NCBI GenBank assembly: GCA_005408345.1
Contig: SEMN01000170.1
Location: 186,001-250,000 of the forward strand
DNA from: Macquaria australasica
Lineage: Eukaryota > Chordata > Actinopteri > Centrarchiformes > Percichthyidae
Direction of reading: 5' to 3'
DNA length: 64,000 nucleotides
The translations under genes and the position numbers were made by a program. Below, in pieces: positions 48,800-60,989 of this stretch; the stretch's first letter is position 1, and each line of letters starts with the position of its first letter. The notes beneath the pieces were generated by a model. That model was not told the origin of the DNA, made no database searches, and saw only the letters and a list, made by a program, of their open reading frames with translations.

Positions 48800-50057
48800 C
48801 CGCTGTCTGGGCAGAGAGGCCCCTCTGTCTCTCTGATACTTTGCATTGTTACTCGTCGCAAATGAAAACCAGATTTCATCTAAACACGAGTCTACGGTTT
48901 CTAAGATTGAACCTCGTCTGTCAATCTGAGAGTCGGTGTGAGCTCACATGTCAAAGAGGCCAGCGCCAGTGTGGTCTTAGAGACACACACACCACATACA
49001 CACATACGCATGCATACATTCCCCCGAGCAGCGGAACTGCCATCCTCTTTGGAGTGTCATTGATATGAGAGAGATATTAACATGCCTATTTGAGCTGGAG
49101 CCATTTGATTACATTAGGTATTCATCCCCTCGGAAATGTTTACTGTGAGAGTATAAGCAGGTGAAAGTTGATCAGGGAGTCATTTCAGGACACCAGCAAT
49201 GGTAGAGAAAACCCTGAACACATTTATTTGTGGCACCAGGTAAAACATCCACATTATATTATTTTCATGAAAAGATGTTGCCTTATCTATTACACTCTAA
49301 GAAATGTCTGTTACTTCTTATAACATGGACACATGATGACAGGAGATTACTGAACTGCAAAAAATCCTCCTCTACAAACAAACAAAATATTGCGTAGTCT
49401 AGAGAAACTTGGCTAGCATCAAACAAACAAACTGTAACCCTAGTCTATTTCTCAGTTGAAAGATCAAGACCATTTACGTTGAAACAAATTAAATAATCTA
49501 ATTCAAATTGTGCTCTTGAATTGTACTTTTTGCATTGTGGCGGGAAATCCTCTCAACCCACAAGATGTGATCAAAATTCTTCTTATTGCACAGAAACTGA
49601 TGATGAGCACGAGGAATGCTGACATTTTTTTACACCCATTTTGTATCCTTTTATAAGAAACAAGGGGTCATTGAGTAACTTCAAACTGAACATAATTGCA
49701 GCTTACCAATGTCACTTTTTACTATACAATATCTGGGTAATTATATGTCTACTACAGGTACTATAAGCCTATAGATGCATGATATACATTGTATACAGTA
49801 TATAGTATGCTTTCATTATCATTTTGCGCTGCCATTTACCAAAAAGTGTATGGCACAGCTTACATGGCACTTAGAAACAGTCAATTTTGTGGTGCATTTT
49901 CTAAACAGTCACACTCTGCCTCATGATTGTTTTGAGTCAGGAAAAGTAGAATGCAGTTATTGGCATCACTTTAAAAACCACATGATACAAACATTTTTTA
50001 AATTCCACATGAGACAAATATTTATCTCAGCTCTGCTTGCATCCGCATGTCCTCCAG

Positions 50058-50222
50058 TGCTCGGTGTCCTGTGGCAAGGGGAAGCGGGCGCGTTATGTCA
50101 GCTGCAGAGATGCCCAGGGAGGAGTGGCTGACGAATCACACTGTGCCCACCTGCCCCGCCCCCCAGAGTCCTCCGCCTGCTTCATCCCCTGTGGCCAATG
50201 GCGTGCCGGGGAGTGGTCTCCT
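50058..50222 (+). CDS. adamts20: adamts20 exon W: TSR7 and start of TSR8
   Basis: 165 nt, phase 0-0, acceptor ATGTCCTCCAG, donor GTGAGT. It encodes CSVSCGKGKRARYVSCRDAQ, VADESHCAHLPRPPES, CGQWRAGEWSP. ADESxCAHLPRP and RYVSCRDA are ADAMTS20-like. CSVSCG fits the O-fucose consensus. Confidence 0.96.
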
Positions 50223-51034
50223 GTGAGTAAAACATCCAACACTGTGTCCAATCAATACAGATGTTTTCCACTCCGGGGACTTTCAGTAATTACACTTCAT
50301 TTTTCCAACAAAGTTGAAATCACCCTGAAACAAAATGGGCATTTGGTACTGCTGTGATCTTGGACAGTTACGTATTGATTTGTGAATGTCTGCATGGCAA
50401 GACAGCCAAATCTCTTGATGATGTCACTAGGGATGATTTACAGTGATGCTGTCCCAATCTTTTAATCATGTGTTCATGTGAAATGAAGTCCTTTTAAATA
50501 TAAGAGCTCAAATGAAATTTCTGTGAGGACAAAGTCTCAAGTTTATTATATTCATGTCATTTTAAGCTGTTTTCTACTCCCCTTGTATTCACAGTTACAG
50601 ACTACACATCACAAGGCTTCACATCATGAAGCAATACATTTACTTACTCCCCAAACTTAGGGCTGATTTAGATCCTGGAAAATCTCCCGCAAAAACCTCA
50701 CTTGAGAAATAGATGGAAGAAATCTTGGGAAAAGGAATGCAAACTGAAAGAGGGCCAACAGAGATTAAATGTCAAGATATTGTGACATTTAGAAAGTATA
50801 AATTCAATCACAGTTCATCACATCACATCAGTCTAGTACATGGTTCTCACATTAATCCAGACCTTGTAGTTAAGTCTGTACCTTAAATGAGATTTCTACC
50901 TTTGGGACAGATATTTTTCAAGATTAAATTACTGTTGAATTGTTTAAATTATTGTTTGCTTGTGAAATTGACAGTTCCCCACCCTCACCTGACCTCCATT
51001 TTTAACACCTTGGTTCTCACTCTCCTGTGCCCAG
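50223..51034 (+). other. Intron W
   Basis: 812 nt, nothing recognised. Confidence 0.8.
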
Positions 51035-51304
51035 TGTTCAGTGACTTGTGGCGTGGGAAGAATCACCAGGCAGGTGGTCTGCTCTAACTACCACCAGCCA
51101 GTGGACCAGTCTTTCTGTGACCCGGATGAGAAGCCTGCGACAGAACGGGAGTGTAACGCTGCACCCTGCTCCTCTGTCTACCACCGTCAGCGCATCAATG
51201 ACCAGCCCTACGGATATCCCCAGGACCCAGGACGCCATCCTGGGCACAGCAGCTGGAATGTGCCCTCAGCAGACAACCAGTGGAGGACCGGACCCTGGGG
51301 CGCA
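51035..51304 (+). CDS. adamts20: adamts20 exon X: TSR8, long linker, start of TSR9
   Basis: 270 nt, phase 0-0, acceptor CCTGTGCCCAG, donor GTATGT. It encodes CSVTCGVGRITRQVVC, NYHQPVDQSFCDPDEKP, ECNAAPC, then a linker of about 35 residues rich in Pro, His, Tyr and Ser, then NQWRTGPWGA opening TSR9. NYHQPxDxxxCDPxxxP and NQWRTGPWG are shared with human ADAMTS20, which also has a long linker here. Confidence 0.96.
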
Positions 51305-51723
51305 GTATGTTCAGCATGTGATCTTTGGAGAAATAGTGCTGTGCTGAAGTATTTTTTCTTGTGGGAGATTTATTTTAGAAAGTATAGTCAGAATTTGCAT
51401 CCTTTACTTCACATGTGCAGGAAACCGCTTAAGATCTTCTCATGGAGCCTGATTAATATTCTTTATTGGCACACAAAACGTTACTTTAATAAGCCGATGA
51501 AGAATTAAATGTTTTGTTTTTTTTGGCCAGCATGGTACATAGCATGTATAAGGTGTTGTCATGAAGGCCTGGTGTGTCTGTCTGTAAACGCATTCTTGTG
51601 AACACATTAACACATTAGCAGATGTTTTCATTTCCCCGGGCAGAGGGCCATACATGGTAAGGGACTTTACAAACAGCACCAGGGGACAGATTGCAATGCA
51701 TACAAAGGACTGCAGAGTGTATA

Positions 51724-51772
<49 letters not shown>

Positions 51773-53251
51773 TATGTCAGTGTATGTATAGATGTTCAGG
51801 ACTCTATAGCTGTGTAACCAAGACAAACTCTATGTTACCTCAAGGTAGAGCCTTGATTCTTTGGCTGAAATTGATTGGGCACGAACAAACCCAAATGGTT
51901 CGGGGCAGTTCAGACTCATAATTCTCCTTATTCTCCCATAATGTCCTTGGCCTTGAATCAAAGCAGGCACAATAGTGTTTTGTTTTTGTTTGTTTTTTTG
52001 TCAGACTCAGGCTCAAGTTCATTTTTTTTTAACCGTGTCTGGTATTTTCACATCTGCAAGGAATCTGCTTGTGCCAATATAGGTGCTTTGGTGCAGTTGT
52101 TTGCATAGTGCTATTTTGGCATCCATTTTGCCATGAAATTGCCCCTGAGCACCCAGAAGAATCTTATCGCAAACACTAGCGCAAAGAGCTATTTTTGGCT
52201 TTACATGGTGGAGGTGCAAAATAGACCTTAACAGCAATTCAGAGGTAGCACATGAGTTTAAAGTAATGGGTGATTCTTACTAGTAATGCCATCCACAACC
52301 ACGTGTAGGATGCATGAGGGCCTTCATTTTTAGTTGAGTAAATTACTGTAGCCATTATATGGTTATGGTATGTGCTCTTTTGCCCCGAGTTTATGCTTAT
52401 GTTTGCATTTGTGTTTGTGCTTTCATTTGAGTGTATGCCCAGTTTCATGAAAATAGAGCCCAGTGCATTGTTTTAAAGAGAGAACCTGTTCCCTGCTAGT
52501 ACACTGTTCAGTCTCACATAATGAACTTGACTGGAAGCACTGCTGTTCAGGCTCACTCTGTGCTGTCCTCCCTCACATATAGAGAGCACTGAATGTACTC
52601 ACTCCCCGTTGACAGTGGGGATGTGTCATTTTAATTGGATGCAGAGTGTACCTACTGCTCTGTTCAAGGCCGTGTTTGAGATTGTCCTTCATGGACTGAT
52701 GTTTTCCATCTTTGGAAGATCATTTTGAACAGTGCAGCTGGGTTTGGTCTTGGTTAGACTCAGGTAAATTCAGCATAACAGGTTGTGTATTGTGTATGTA
52801 TTTGTATGCATGTTTGTATATGTGCGCCTGCATTTTTCTGGTTTGTAAACACTGAAAAGACCAAATTTTAATCAGTAGAATCTGTCAAATCCTTGACCAC
52901 GCTATACTGTAATGTGTTTGTTTTAGTAGACCTGTGTAAAAAAGAAGGGCCAAATGCTTCTAAATATTTTTAAACTTCGTAGTTGTTAAAAAAAACAACC
53001 ATATTTTTGTCATTATCAATTTCTATCTACTAGTGCTAAGTGAAGGTTCAGTTTAGAATATTTTACCACAGCTAAGTATAGTAATATATTTACATGGCAA
53101 AACCAAGCTTCATTTAAATAAATAGATCTACAGTTCAAACAAATTCAAATATTCAAGATGATCAACTAAATCCAACCAACTATGGTCTATGAGGCATATT
53201 TGTGTGTGCATGTGTCGTAGTCCTCACTGACACAGTGTGTGTGCTCTGCAG
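51305..53251 (+). other. Intron X (1.9 kb)
   Basis: Contains an (AT)n microsatellite at 51726-51770. The remainder is AT-rich without recognised elements. Acceptor TGTGTGCTCTGCAG. Confidence 0.8.
51726..51770. repeat. (TA)n microsatellite
   Basis: About 22 TA dinucleotides without interruption. Confidence 0.97.
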
Positions 53252-53413
53252 TGTTCCAGTACCTGTGCAGGAGGCTTCCAGAGACGAGTGGTGGTCTGTC
53301 AGGACACTGATGGACACAGCAATAGCTACTGTGATGAGAGGGTGAAACCTGCCGAGTCTAAGAGCTGTGACTCTGGGCCCTGCCCTCTGTGGAACTATGG
53401 TGTGTGGGGAGAG
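53252..53413 (+). CDS. adamts20: adamts20 exon Y: TSR9 and start of TSR10
   Basis: 162 nt, phase 0-0, donor GTGAGC. It encodes CSSTCAGGFQRRVVVCQDTD, SYCDERVKP, CDSGPCPLWNYGVWGE. CSSTCAGG lacks the Gly of the O-fucosylation consensus CSx(S/T)CG, as in the corresponding repeat of human ADAMTS9 (from memory). Confidence 0.96.
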
Positions 53414-53756
53414 GTGAGCTTATATTTAGAGACCCTTCATACTGTTACTTACCTCTTACTCATTGTGAACCTTATTACATTTCCCACACACCTTTTGTGT
53501 TTCACCCTTATCTCTGTTATGTCTTCTCTGTCTGTATGTCTGTCTCTCTCTTATCACTTATTATACAAAAAACAGGCATTTGTCCAGTCTCAGTCTGAAA
53601 GAACTGTTAGTTAAGTTAGTTAGGTCAAAGGACACTGGTGTTATAAAGTCAGTGGTGAAACAGTTCAGAAATGCCCCCACTGAACCTAAAAGACATTTAT
53701 TATATGATATAATATAATTATATAACATTTTTAAACATAATTTTTTGTTTGCTCAG
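53414..53756 (+). other. Intron Y
   Basis: 343 nt, T/C-rich then AT-rich, nothing recognised. Acceptor TTTGCTCAG. Confidence 0.8.
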
Positions 53757-53933
53757 TGCACCCAGACCTGTGGTGGAGGAAGGAGGACTCGCCTGGTGGT
53801 TTGTCAAAGGCCCAACGGCCAGAGGCTCAACGACTACAACTGCGACGTCCTGGAGAAGCCGCCTGACATGGAGCAATGCAACCTGCAGCCCTGCCCAGGC
53901 TCTGCCTCCTGGCACCGCCGACCATGGAAGCCG
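53757..53933 (+). CDS. adamts20: adamts20 exon Z: TSR10 and first residues of TSR11 (last exon seen)
   Basis: 177 nt, phase 0, acceptor TTTGCTCAG. It encodes CTQTCGGGRRTRLVVCQRPN, NCDVLEKPPDMEQCN, CPG and SASWHRRPWKP. The end at CCG|GTACGA lies where the other TSR exons end, just before the next core Cys, so a splice donor is expected. GTACGA is a weaker donor than most in this gene. Without splicing the frame stops two codons later (TAG at 53940-53942). Human ADAMTS20 continues with further TSRs and a GON domain. Confidence 0.9.
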
Positions 53934-56900
53934 GTACGATAGTACTAACTCGTTTTACTCCAACACTGATCTTCCTCACTGAGGGCGCGTCACTGTGAGT
54001 AGACATGTTGTGTGCTGAAATGACTTCAGACCTGTGTACTGAGTGTGGTTTTAGCCTAAAACTGTAGGAGATTCTGACGTGAGCGCTGGCCATCTCGCGC
54101 CACTGTTGGCTAGCCAACTCCAGCCCACCCAGATGGGCCCTGCAGTGGCATGGTGCTGATTAGAATCAAGAAAAAAAAAACGACAAAATACACAAAAACA
54201 CAATGCTGCTCCACTTAGGGATCATTAAAAACACATGGATCCCATTTTGAGCAAAGGCTCCAAATTAAAACCTATAAATCAGGACAGTGTTGTCCAACAA
54301 TGCCATATATTTGTAGAGGCATAACTCTAGAAAATATTTATTTCATATATGAGGCGTGAAGTAAATGTTCTTTGTTGTTATCACTGTCTTCACCCTGTAT
54401 CCGATGTACACAAGTGTATATTTGTGTATAAGAGTTAATATTATGACCTTTATTGAACAGCAACAAATGACTGTCAGTGTATTTTGTATATGTATCTTTG
54501 TACAGTATGATTTTGTTTTTCAATTAGCTAGTTTCGTTACTGAATATTATATTTAATATTTTTGCTGGTGCTCTTGGCCAGACCTCTCGTATCTCTCTAT
54601 GAGTAAATACAGTTTGTACAGAGGAAAATATTTTCAAAACATGTTTCATTTGTATTTTTGATAATGTGTTTTTTTTACTTAAGTTGAAATGCAACTTAGA
54701 ATGGCTTCATCTCTGTTAGGTTAAACTATTTAAAATCATCTACATTGTTCAATAGCAAAGAAATCCATTAAACAAAATATACAAATTAACCTTAAAAACA
54801 ATATCCAAAAACTCAATTAAAAGTAAGTGCAGAATGATTGAAAAACAAGCATTATAGGAGAGAATTTTGCTTAAAATATGAATTGTACACTTATTGTAAC
54901 ACTTACAATTGTACACTGTAATTACCATTCGTACATCTTTCTTCACCTGGTTCTTACTTTATATACATGGCTTGTGAAAATGAGTCATCTTATGTGTTGA
55001 TTGAAATGGTGGCCACTTTGGACTTAATCATAACGCCATATCTGTGAAAGGACATCAGTCAGAGATTTAATCCAGTTTCTCTGCAAACAGCCACGTGAAC
55101 AAAAACGGCAACTTTAAAATGCAATTTACAGCAATATTGTGATGTTGTCGCTGTCATTATGATAAGGTGCTATTCAATTTTACATTATATAATGGTGCAT
55201 TGTCGGTATCATGAAGATAGAGTTTTATCATATTTCCATCAGAATGGATTTATTTATTCTGTTGATGGTAGGCAGCATCAGTGCAGCTTATTGAACATAC
55301 AACTGTCAATGCAGTAATTTGAGGTTATCGTTGAGCCGTTCTTTTTCAGCTTTCATCAATGTCCATAAAACAAACTAAAGCACACAGATACCTCCTTCTT
55401 ATAAAGTTATAGTCATTTGTTGCTGTGTCTCTTTATTCCTTTGGCCAGTTTTTGTATTTCTGAAGGATTTGTTTTTTCAAATTAAACTTATTTATTTGTT
55501 TACAATAGATTATTAATTGTTGCAGCTTTAATGTTTTGTTCCAGTTTAGACTGCTATAACACTTTACTTGAATTATTTGTCATTATACACACATGAACAC
55601 TACTGGTTGGGCCTGGTTCTACTTGAAATGAGTCACATACGATTTCAGAATCTAGGGCCAGATTTGTTTCCAATCCGTACTTAAAACATTATGCTTCTGG
55701 GATAGGCTAGCAGGAAGAAACAATTAATTGTTGGCAGGTTACAGCATCTCAACATCACATACATCTGAATCTCTCCAGCCAGTCAGCGGAGTCAAGCGTG
55801 AAGAGTAGCTTAACAATATGGTCAAAAGAAGTTGCTCTTGTTGCTTTTACTTGTTAAAGCCTTAAAGAGCGACCAAACACCAGCTGAAAATCTTGTTTTT
55901 GCTAAACTATAGTGGTTTAACCCTTTAACTTAGTGCAGTGATATAGAGGTGTACTCAAGGGTGTGCCAGTACACCATGACATCACTGACAGGTGTGGTTA
56001 CTGACCACACCCAACCTAAAGATGTTTGAAGAAACCTTTAACTAGAGAGGGTAGTGATATACTGTTATTCAGCCTGGTAGTAAGTTACTCTTTAAGGTCA
56101 GTTCAGAGTATTAGTAACTTATCCAGCCAAACTTACAGCTCTCACTCAATGCAGGATCCACAGTACAGCCATTTACAGTCTGAGTACATACTGAACTCTG
56201 AGTCAGGCACTCTGTGACACTTTGCAGATTCAGGCAAACAATTTGTGACCAGTTTAAAATGTGACATGTAAGCACCCCGGAATTATATTTTGGTTAAGGC
56301 AACATAAAATCATCATGACACATATTTCAGGTGAAGTGTTGCAGTTGGGTCTGTATTTATGTTGGTGTCCTCTCAGTGAGGACATCTGCAGTCTCCTTCT
56401 TTGTTTCTTTGCTTCTCTCGCTCTGTGTCATTCTCAACCAAGACTTCCACTACAACCAAGACTCCTCAGCTATGGCAGTTTCACTCCCACTCCTTCATTT
56501 CTTTTTAACCATGTGCTGCAAAGTTGCCAAACTCAAGGGAGCAACTCTACTTTATTTTGCATATTTTGGTTCGTTGTTGTTCTTTTTGCTATTTATTTCA
56601 TTCACGTGCAAAAATACATAAACATGTTGAATTAGCTTTTTCCCCATTGTAAAGATTATTAAAGAAACATAACTGTGAAATTTGTGTTGTTTCTCAATGC
56701 AATATTTTACTGGCAAACAAAATACAGAACTGTACCTTTAATAACTTTAGTAATTACTTTGTACTCTAAAGGAAGAGCGCAATATATGTTATGTAGGTTA
56801 TGAATTCATAAATCCTACAGACATCTCTCAAGGGAACAGCCATAGAAGATCTGAAAACAAAATAACACATAGCACACTACTAAATAGTAAAACTTATAAA

Positions 56901-59900
56901 TAGTTTATTGCTTTAATAAGGGAACAGTTTTTGTTTAGACACAGCAGTTATTCTTTCATATAGAGCAACTTTGTAGTACACTGATATGCTCTGGTAAACC
57001 AAGTGCATGCAATACATGTATACATATACATATACAGTATATTTATACAGTATATAGTGTGTAGGTGAGTTACTGTAAACAGCTCATAGAAAAGACTTGA
57101 CTTGTAGGTCATTATGTGGTGTTTTGGTATTTGACCCTCAATTGACTTTACTCTTTTTAGCAGCCTTTTTCAGTAATCCTTATAATAATTCAGTCTTTGG
57201 GGGCATACTTAAAATCTGTTTCTATAGTGTCGGTAGTACTTCACATACCTCTGCATAATGTAGTGTAAAAACACTTCAGGCCTTTTCCTTTCATGCGTTT
57301 TAACGTTTTATTTTGTAATCTCCCTGGGGAAAACATGCACAATGCAAGTCAAACTTTGGCGCTGGGTGGCACATCTGTTTACCATTGCATTAATGGAGCA
57401 CTCTGTAATGCATTTGGCAGGAGTCCGCCAGAGTATTACTTTTACTACAACAATAATTGGTATTAATTCATGCTGGCAAGGGTTGTTAAGTTCAGGAGAT
57501 CCAAAAGCAAGCCCTGGAAAGCCAGTATGTACAGTTAACTGCTGATATAGTCCTGCTTTCTATAGAAGAGGTCATTCTTTGAAAGAAAACACACATTAAA
57601 ACTGCATTTTAAAGCACTTGTGTGACAAGTAATATCAGGCAGTATATTAAAATAATGCAGTAATTCAATACTTTACCATAGGCTTCAACTCAATATAGAC
57701 CATATTACTAGATTCTACAATAGGAAATATCTAATTAAATAATGATCAAAATGATTAAACTTAAATCAGAAGCTATCATCGGTTATCGAATTACCTTCAC
57801 ACGTGACTTCTATTATATATAACAGAAAGCGTAAAAAATATTTTAATCATTTCATAGAACCAAAAAATTAAAATTGTCCTAGTTAAACAACAAATGTTTA
57901 GGAGCTGAAGCTCTTTTAGAGGCCAGAGGGGGATAAAATGGTCTGGGGATTCTTGTATCGCATAACATTGTCAAAATATTTCTCGACTTCAGAGGGCATC
58001 TTACCTTATGTATTGTAATGGCCTCTTCTGTTGGTAGTATCCCCCAAATATTTTTCTATGCTAAATAAAAACACTTTTTTTGCACAAACAATATCAATCA
58101 CATCAGTTTGCAGTACAGTAGCTCATGAATGAAATCCTTGTGTTTTTGTAATATATTCATAGGAAAATATATCTCACTATTCTATACTGTTTAATCCCTT
58201 GTTGGGAATGTAATTAACACATTTATTATACCACAGATACCATTACTCGTAAGACATTTCAGCCAAGCCACTCCTTCAGTATTTCATTTTTTATATTTTT
58301 AAATAAACCTAAAGACTTGGCTTTATTAATGATGGTATATTACCATCTTGAAAATATTCACAAATGTGCATTGCTCTCTGATAAACATTTGATCAAGAAG
58401 AGTAATCTTTTATGTTGGCATTCAATGACAGAAGGACAATAATGTTCAAAAGCAATTTTACACATTTAATTAAATCTTTGCTTTTGTTTGTTTGTCTCTC
58501 CAAAATAATCTGCCTCCATTTTTCTCCCTGGACCCTTAATCATTCCCAGTCTTGCAGCGACAGCTTCAGAAACTCTAAATGAATGATTGTCAAAGCTGTA
58601 TTTGTTTTCTTAATACAGGTCATCACAACATTTGTCATGTATAAAAAAGAAAAGACACCAAACAATTATCACATTTATTGCACAAATTTAGGATTGCAGA
58701 CACATAGTTCAACATAAACTATCAGGAATGTAAATATCATTAACTAATGGTAATTACCTTAAAAGCAATGTCAATGTCAAATGTGTGCAAGCAGCAACAA
58801 TAAGACTGTGTGTGATAAATTGGCAACCAAGGCACCATTTTAGTAATTTATGCCTGTTTGTTGCTAACAAAAACATACCGTTTCCTGTCAAGAGTGGATT
58901 TCCCATGGAGGGGGATCGCAGTTGTGCGTCTGTGAACTAATCATGCTGCTTCAAATGAAATCCACATGCACAACATTGACATACTTGACTTTGGCCTGAG
59001 GGCAGTGGGCAAGAACATTCTCCAAACCTGTCACCCTGGGGTCAGCTGGTCGTGACATCATTGGGCTTGTGTTTCCTGATCCTGCCCATATGCCAGTCGA
59101 GTGTGAGCAATTGAAGCGGTGGCTGGGAGGTCCCCTCTGGTCCTCCAGAGCATGATTCTTGTCATGGCTTTAATTTAAATCTGAGTCGGGAGATAATGTT
59201 TCATTTCGGCCTTAGAGAGAAAGCAAAATAGTTCAGTTGATGATTTGCTGGTTAAAAGTCAAGCACTATGGCCTACAGATTTTGGCAAACCATTAAGACT
59301 TGGGAGGCAGAAAACCAGATGCTGTGAGATGTTATCTGAAGATTCAAAATATTTGGATCACAGCATGGCCTTCACATTAGGAATGGAAGTCTCTTTTAGG
59401 TCCAGCAGTTGGATAACATGAAGATAAGTTTAACATATTGCACACTGTAAAATAGATTTTCTTTGCCAGCGATCGCATAAATATCCTCACAATTTATTGT
59501 AGCTTAGAGAGCAGTTAAAAGATTATATTAATGCTGTCCCTGTAGGAGCAAAGCCCCATCTGAAGGAATAAGAGCTGAGTCTGAACCACAATGAGTTTAT
59601 GCAGGGCATTGGAGGAAATTAAGAGAGGATCCTATCCAGTAAGGGTAGATGTTATTTTGTGGGTGATCCGAGTTGGGAGCAGATTCAGTGAGATGAAATG
59701 AGAGGAAACAGGGCGTGAAAGTCTGGAAACATTTAGGTTGGTCTACACCAGGCTCATCGAATGATAGGGAACATGGCCTCTCTTTGACACAGGTAGAGAG
59801 CGCCTGCTTTTCCTCAACTCATCGGTCAGATATTATAAAGTGGTTTTAAGCCTCTAGGAGTCGCTTCTTAGGCTTCACTTAAATGTATATTCTTCTCACA

Positions 59901-60989
59901 TGAGGCTACCATGTCAGACTTGATGGGGCCTGGTCCTGTTTGGGCCTGTCGATGCTATCAAGTTGATGGAGTGAAATGGAGTTTGTGGGTCTCGACATCT
60001 CTGTCAAAGAGCTTTTTCCCACTTGTGGGAGTGACAGTGATAGATTGGGTGTTCTAGCCCACTTTAAGTAACCTTCTCCACTTGCTACTAAACATTCAAA
60101 GGAAAAATCCACCCTTGAGTATTTATGCACTGTATATTTTTAGGGCTAAAAACTCTATTCATCATCAATTAAGTTGTTTTCCTGATTAATCGATTAATTG
60201 TTGGGTCTATAAAATAGTCCAAGGTAACATCAAAACCCAAAGATATTCAGTTTACTATGTTCGACTAAGTAATTATTCGACCAATTGTTGCAGCTCTATA
60301 TATTTTAGATTTTTTTATGTTCATTGTGCTCTAGGAGGTGTTTTGGAAAGAAGAGGTGTATCAAAAAAAACATTTTTTTAAGTACTTTTTATTTAATATA
60401 GCTTCATATCAACGTTGCAGCGCCCTAACATGGGAGCAGTTATAGCATGCAACTACTTTTCATTCTTTGGCTTTGACTTCCCAGCTGGGAATATTACCAA
60501 TGACTCTATCTCTTGTTGTCTACCATTGCTTTTTCTCTTGTTTGAGTGTGTACCATTGATGGCAACTTGTGAATCTACAAAAGGATCCTCCTTGTTGAGT
60601 CTGAGGGGCTGGAAATCTGCCTCAGAATCCTTTGTTGCTGTGCTGAAAATGTATTGACCAGGCAGGGTACATCAGGAATAACTGTTTTTTTTTAAATTAT
60701 TTTTTATTTGCTTTCTCACTGTACTGGCAGTGAGAAAGGAAATTGCTAGTGATGGAGGCATTTGTCCTACGTCAAGACTTAGTATCACCTATGGACACAG
60801 TGGAAGAAGGGGTTGGGGTGGTAAAGTATAAAAAGCAATAACAATTTTGGTAAACACTGAGATTTGCTCTTAAATACCAAAAAGCTCACTATCACCTCCA
60901 TAATACTGCCATAAAAGAAATATTGTAAATAGTTTTCAGCCTGTGGATATGTGGTAATGAGACACATGCATAGCAGCTGTGGATTTTCC
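53934..60989. other. Gene-free 3' region, first part (3'UTR-like or very long intron)
   Basis: No TSR or GON exon is recognisable on either strand. 54370-54620 looks like a 3'UTR (TGTATA-type and T-rich stretches, with AGTAAA at about 54602-54607 and ATTAAA near 54772). 54700-58900 is strongly AT-rich. A short copy of a fish repeat lies at about 60151-60300. ORFs up to 124 codons show no domain. Confidence 0.6.
60151..60300 (+). repeat. Interspersed fish repeat, copy 2 (internally deleted)
   Basis: Contains GATTAATCGATTAATTGTTG, AAAGATATTCAGTTTACTAT and ends CAATTGTTGCAGCTCTA. It is the reverse orientation of the 18682-18999 copy, and shorter. Confidence 0.65.

Larger units (their letters stand above)
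48351..50057 (+). other. Intron V (1.7 kb)
   Basis: Holds (GT)22 at 48549-48592 and (CA)29 at 48738-48796 in opposite sense. The rest is AT-rich, without a recognised element. Confidence 0.85.
711..53933 (+). other. adamts20: adamts20 gene (partial, 26 coding exons): secreted GON-ADAMTS metalloprotease
   Basis: I joined 26 GT/AG-bounded exons by eye. They give one uninterrupted frame of 3,825 nt, 1,275 codons. Domain order in residues of this partial protein: prodomain 1-105 with PRRRKR furin site ending at 105; reprolysin-type metalloprotease about 106-322 with HELGH at 255-259; disintegrin-like to about 400; TSR1; Cys-rich; spacer; TSR2-TSR10; start of TSR11. This is the order of the ADAMTS9/20 subgroup. 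ADAMTS20 rather than ADAMTS9 is chosen because of motifs remembered from the human paralogues: HPSHHDTA in the protease, SRESYCMNN in TSR4, GYQMR in TSR6, ADESHCAHLPRP in TSR7 and NYHQPVD in TSR8. The protease is secreted, furin-activated and acts on pericellular proteoglycans such as versican (family knowledge). Missing: signal peptide and early prodomain upstream, TSR11 onward and the GON domain downstream. The protease exons are in places closer to ADAMTS9, so a phylogeny would settle the name. Confidence 0.93.

Noticed and set aside
56261..56635. 124-codon + strand ORF downstream of the last exon
   Set aside because: No similarity to TSR or GON motifs and no splice borders in register. 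It is a hydrophobic low-complexity reading of AT-rich DNA.
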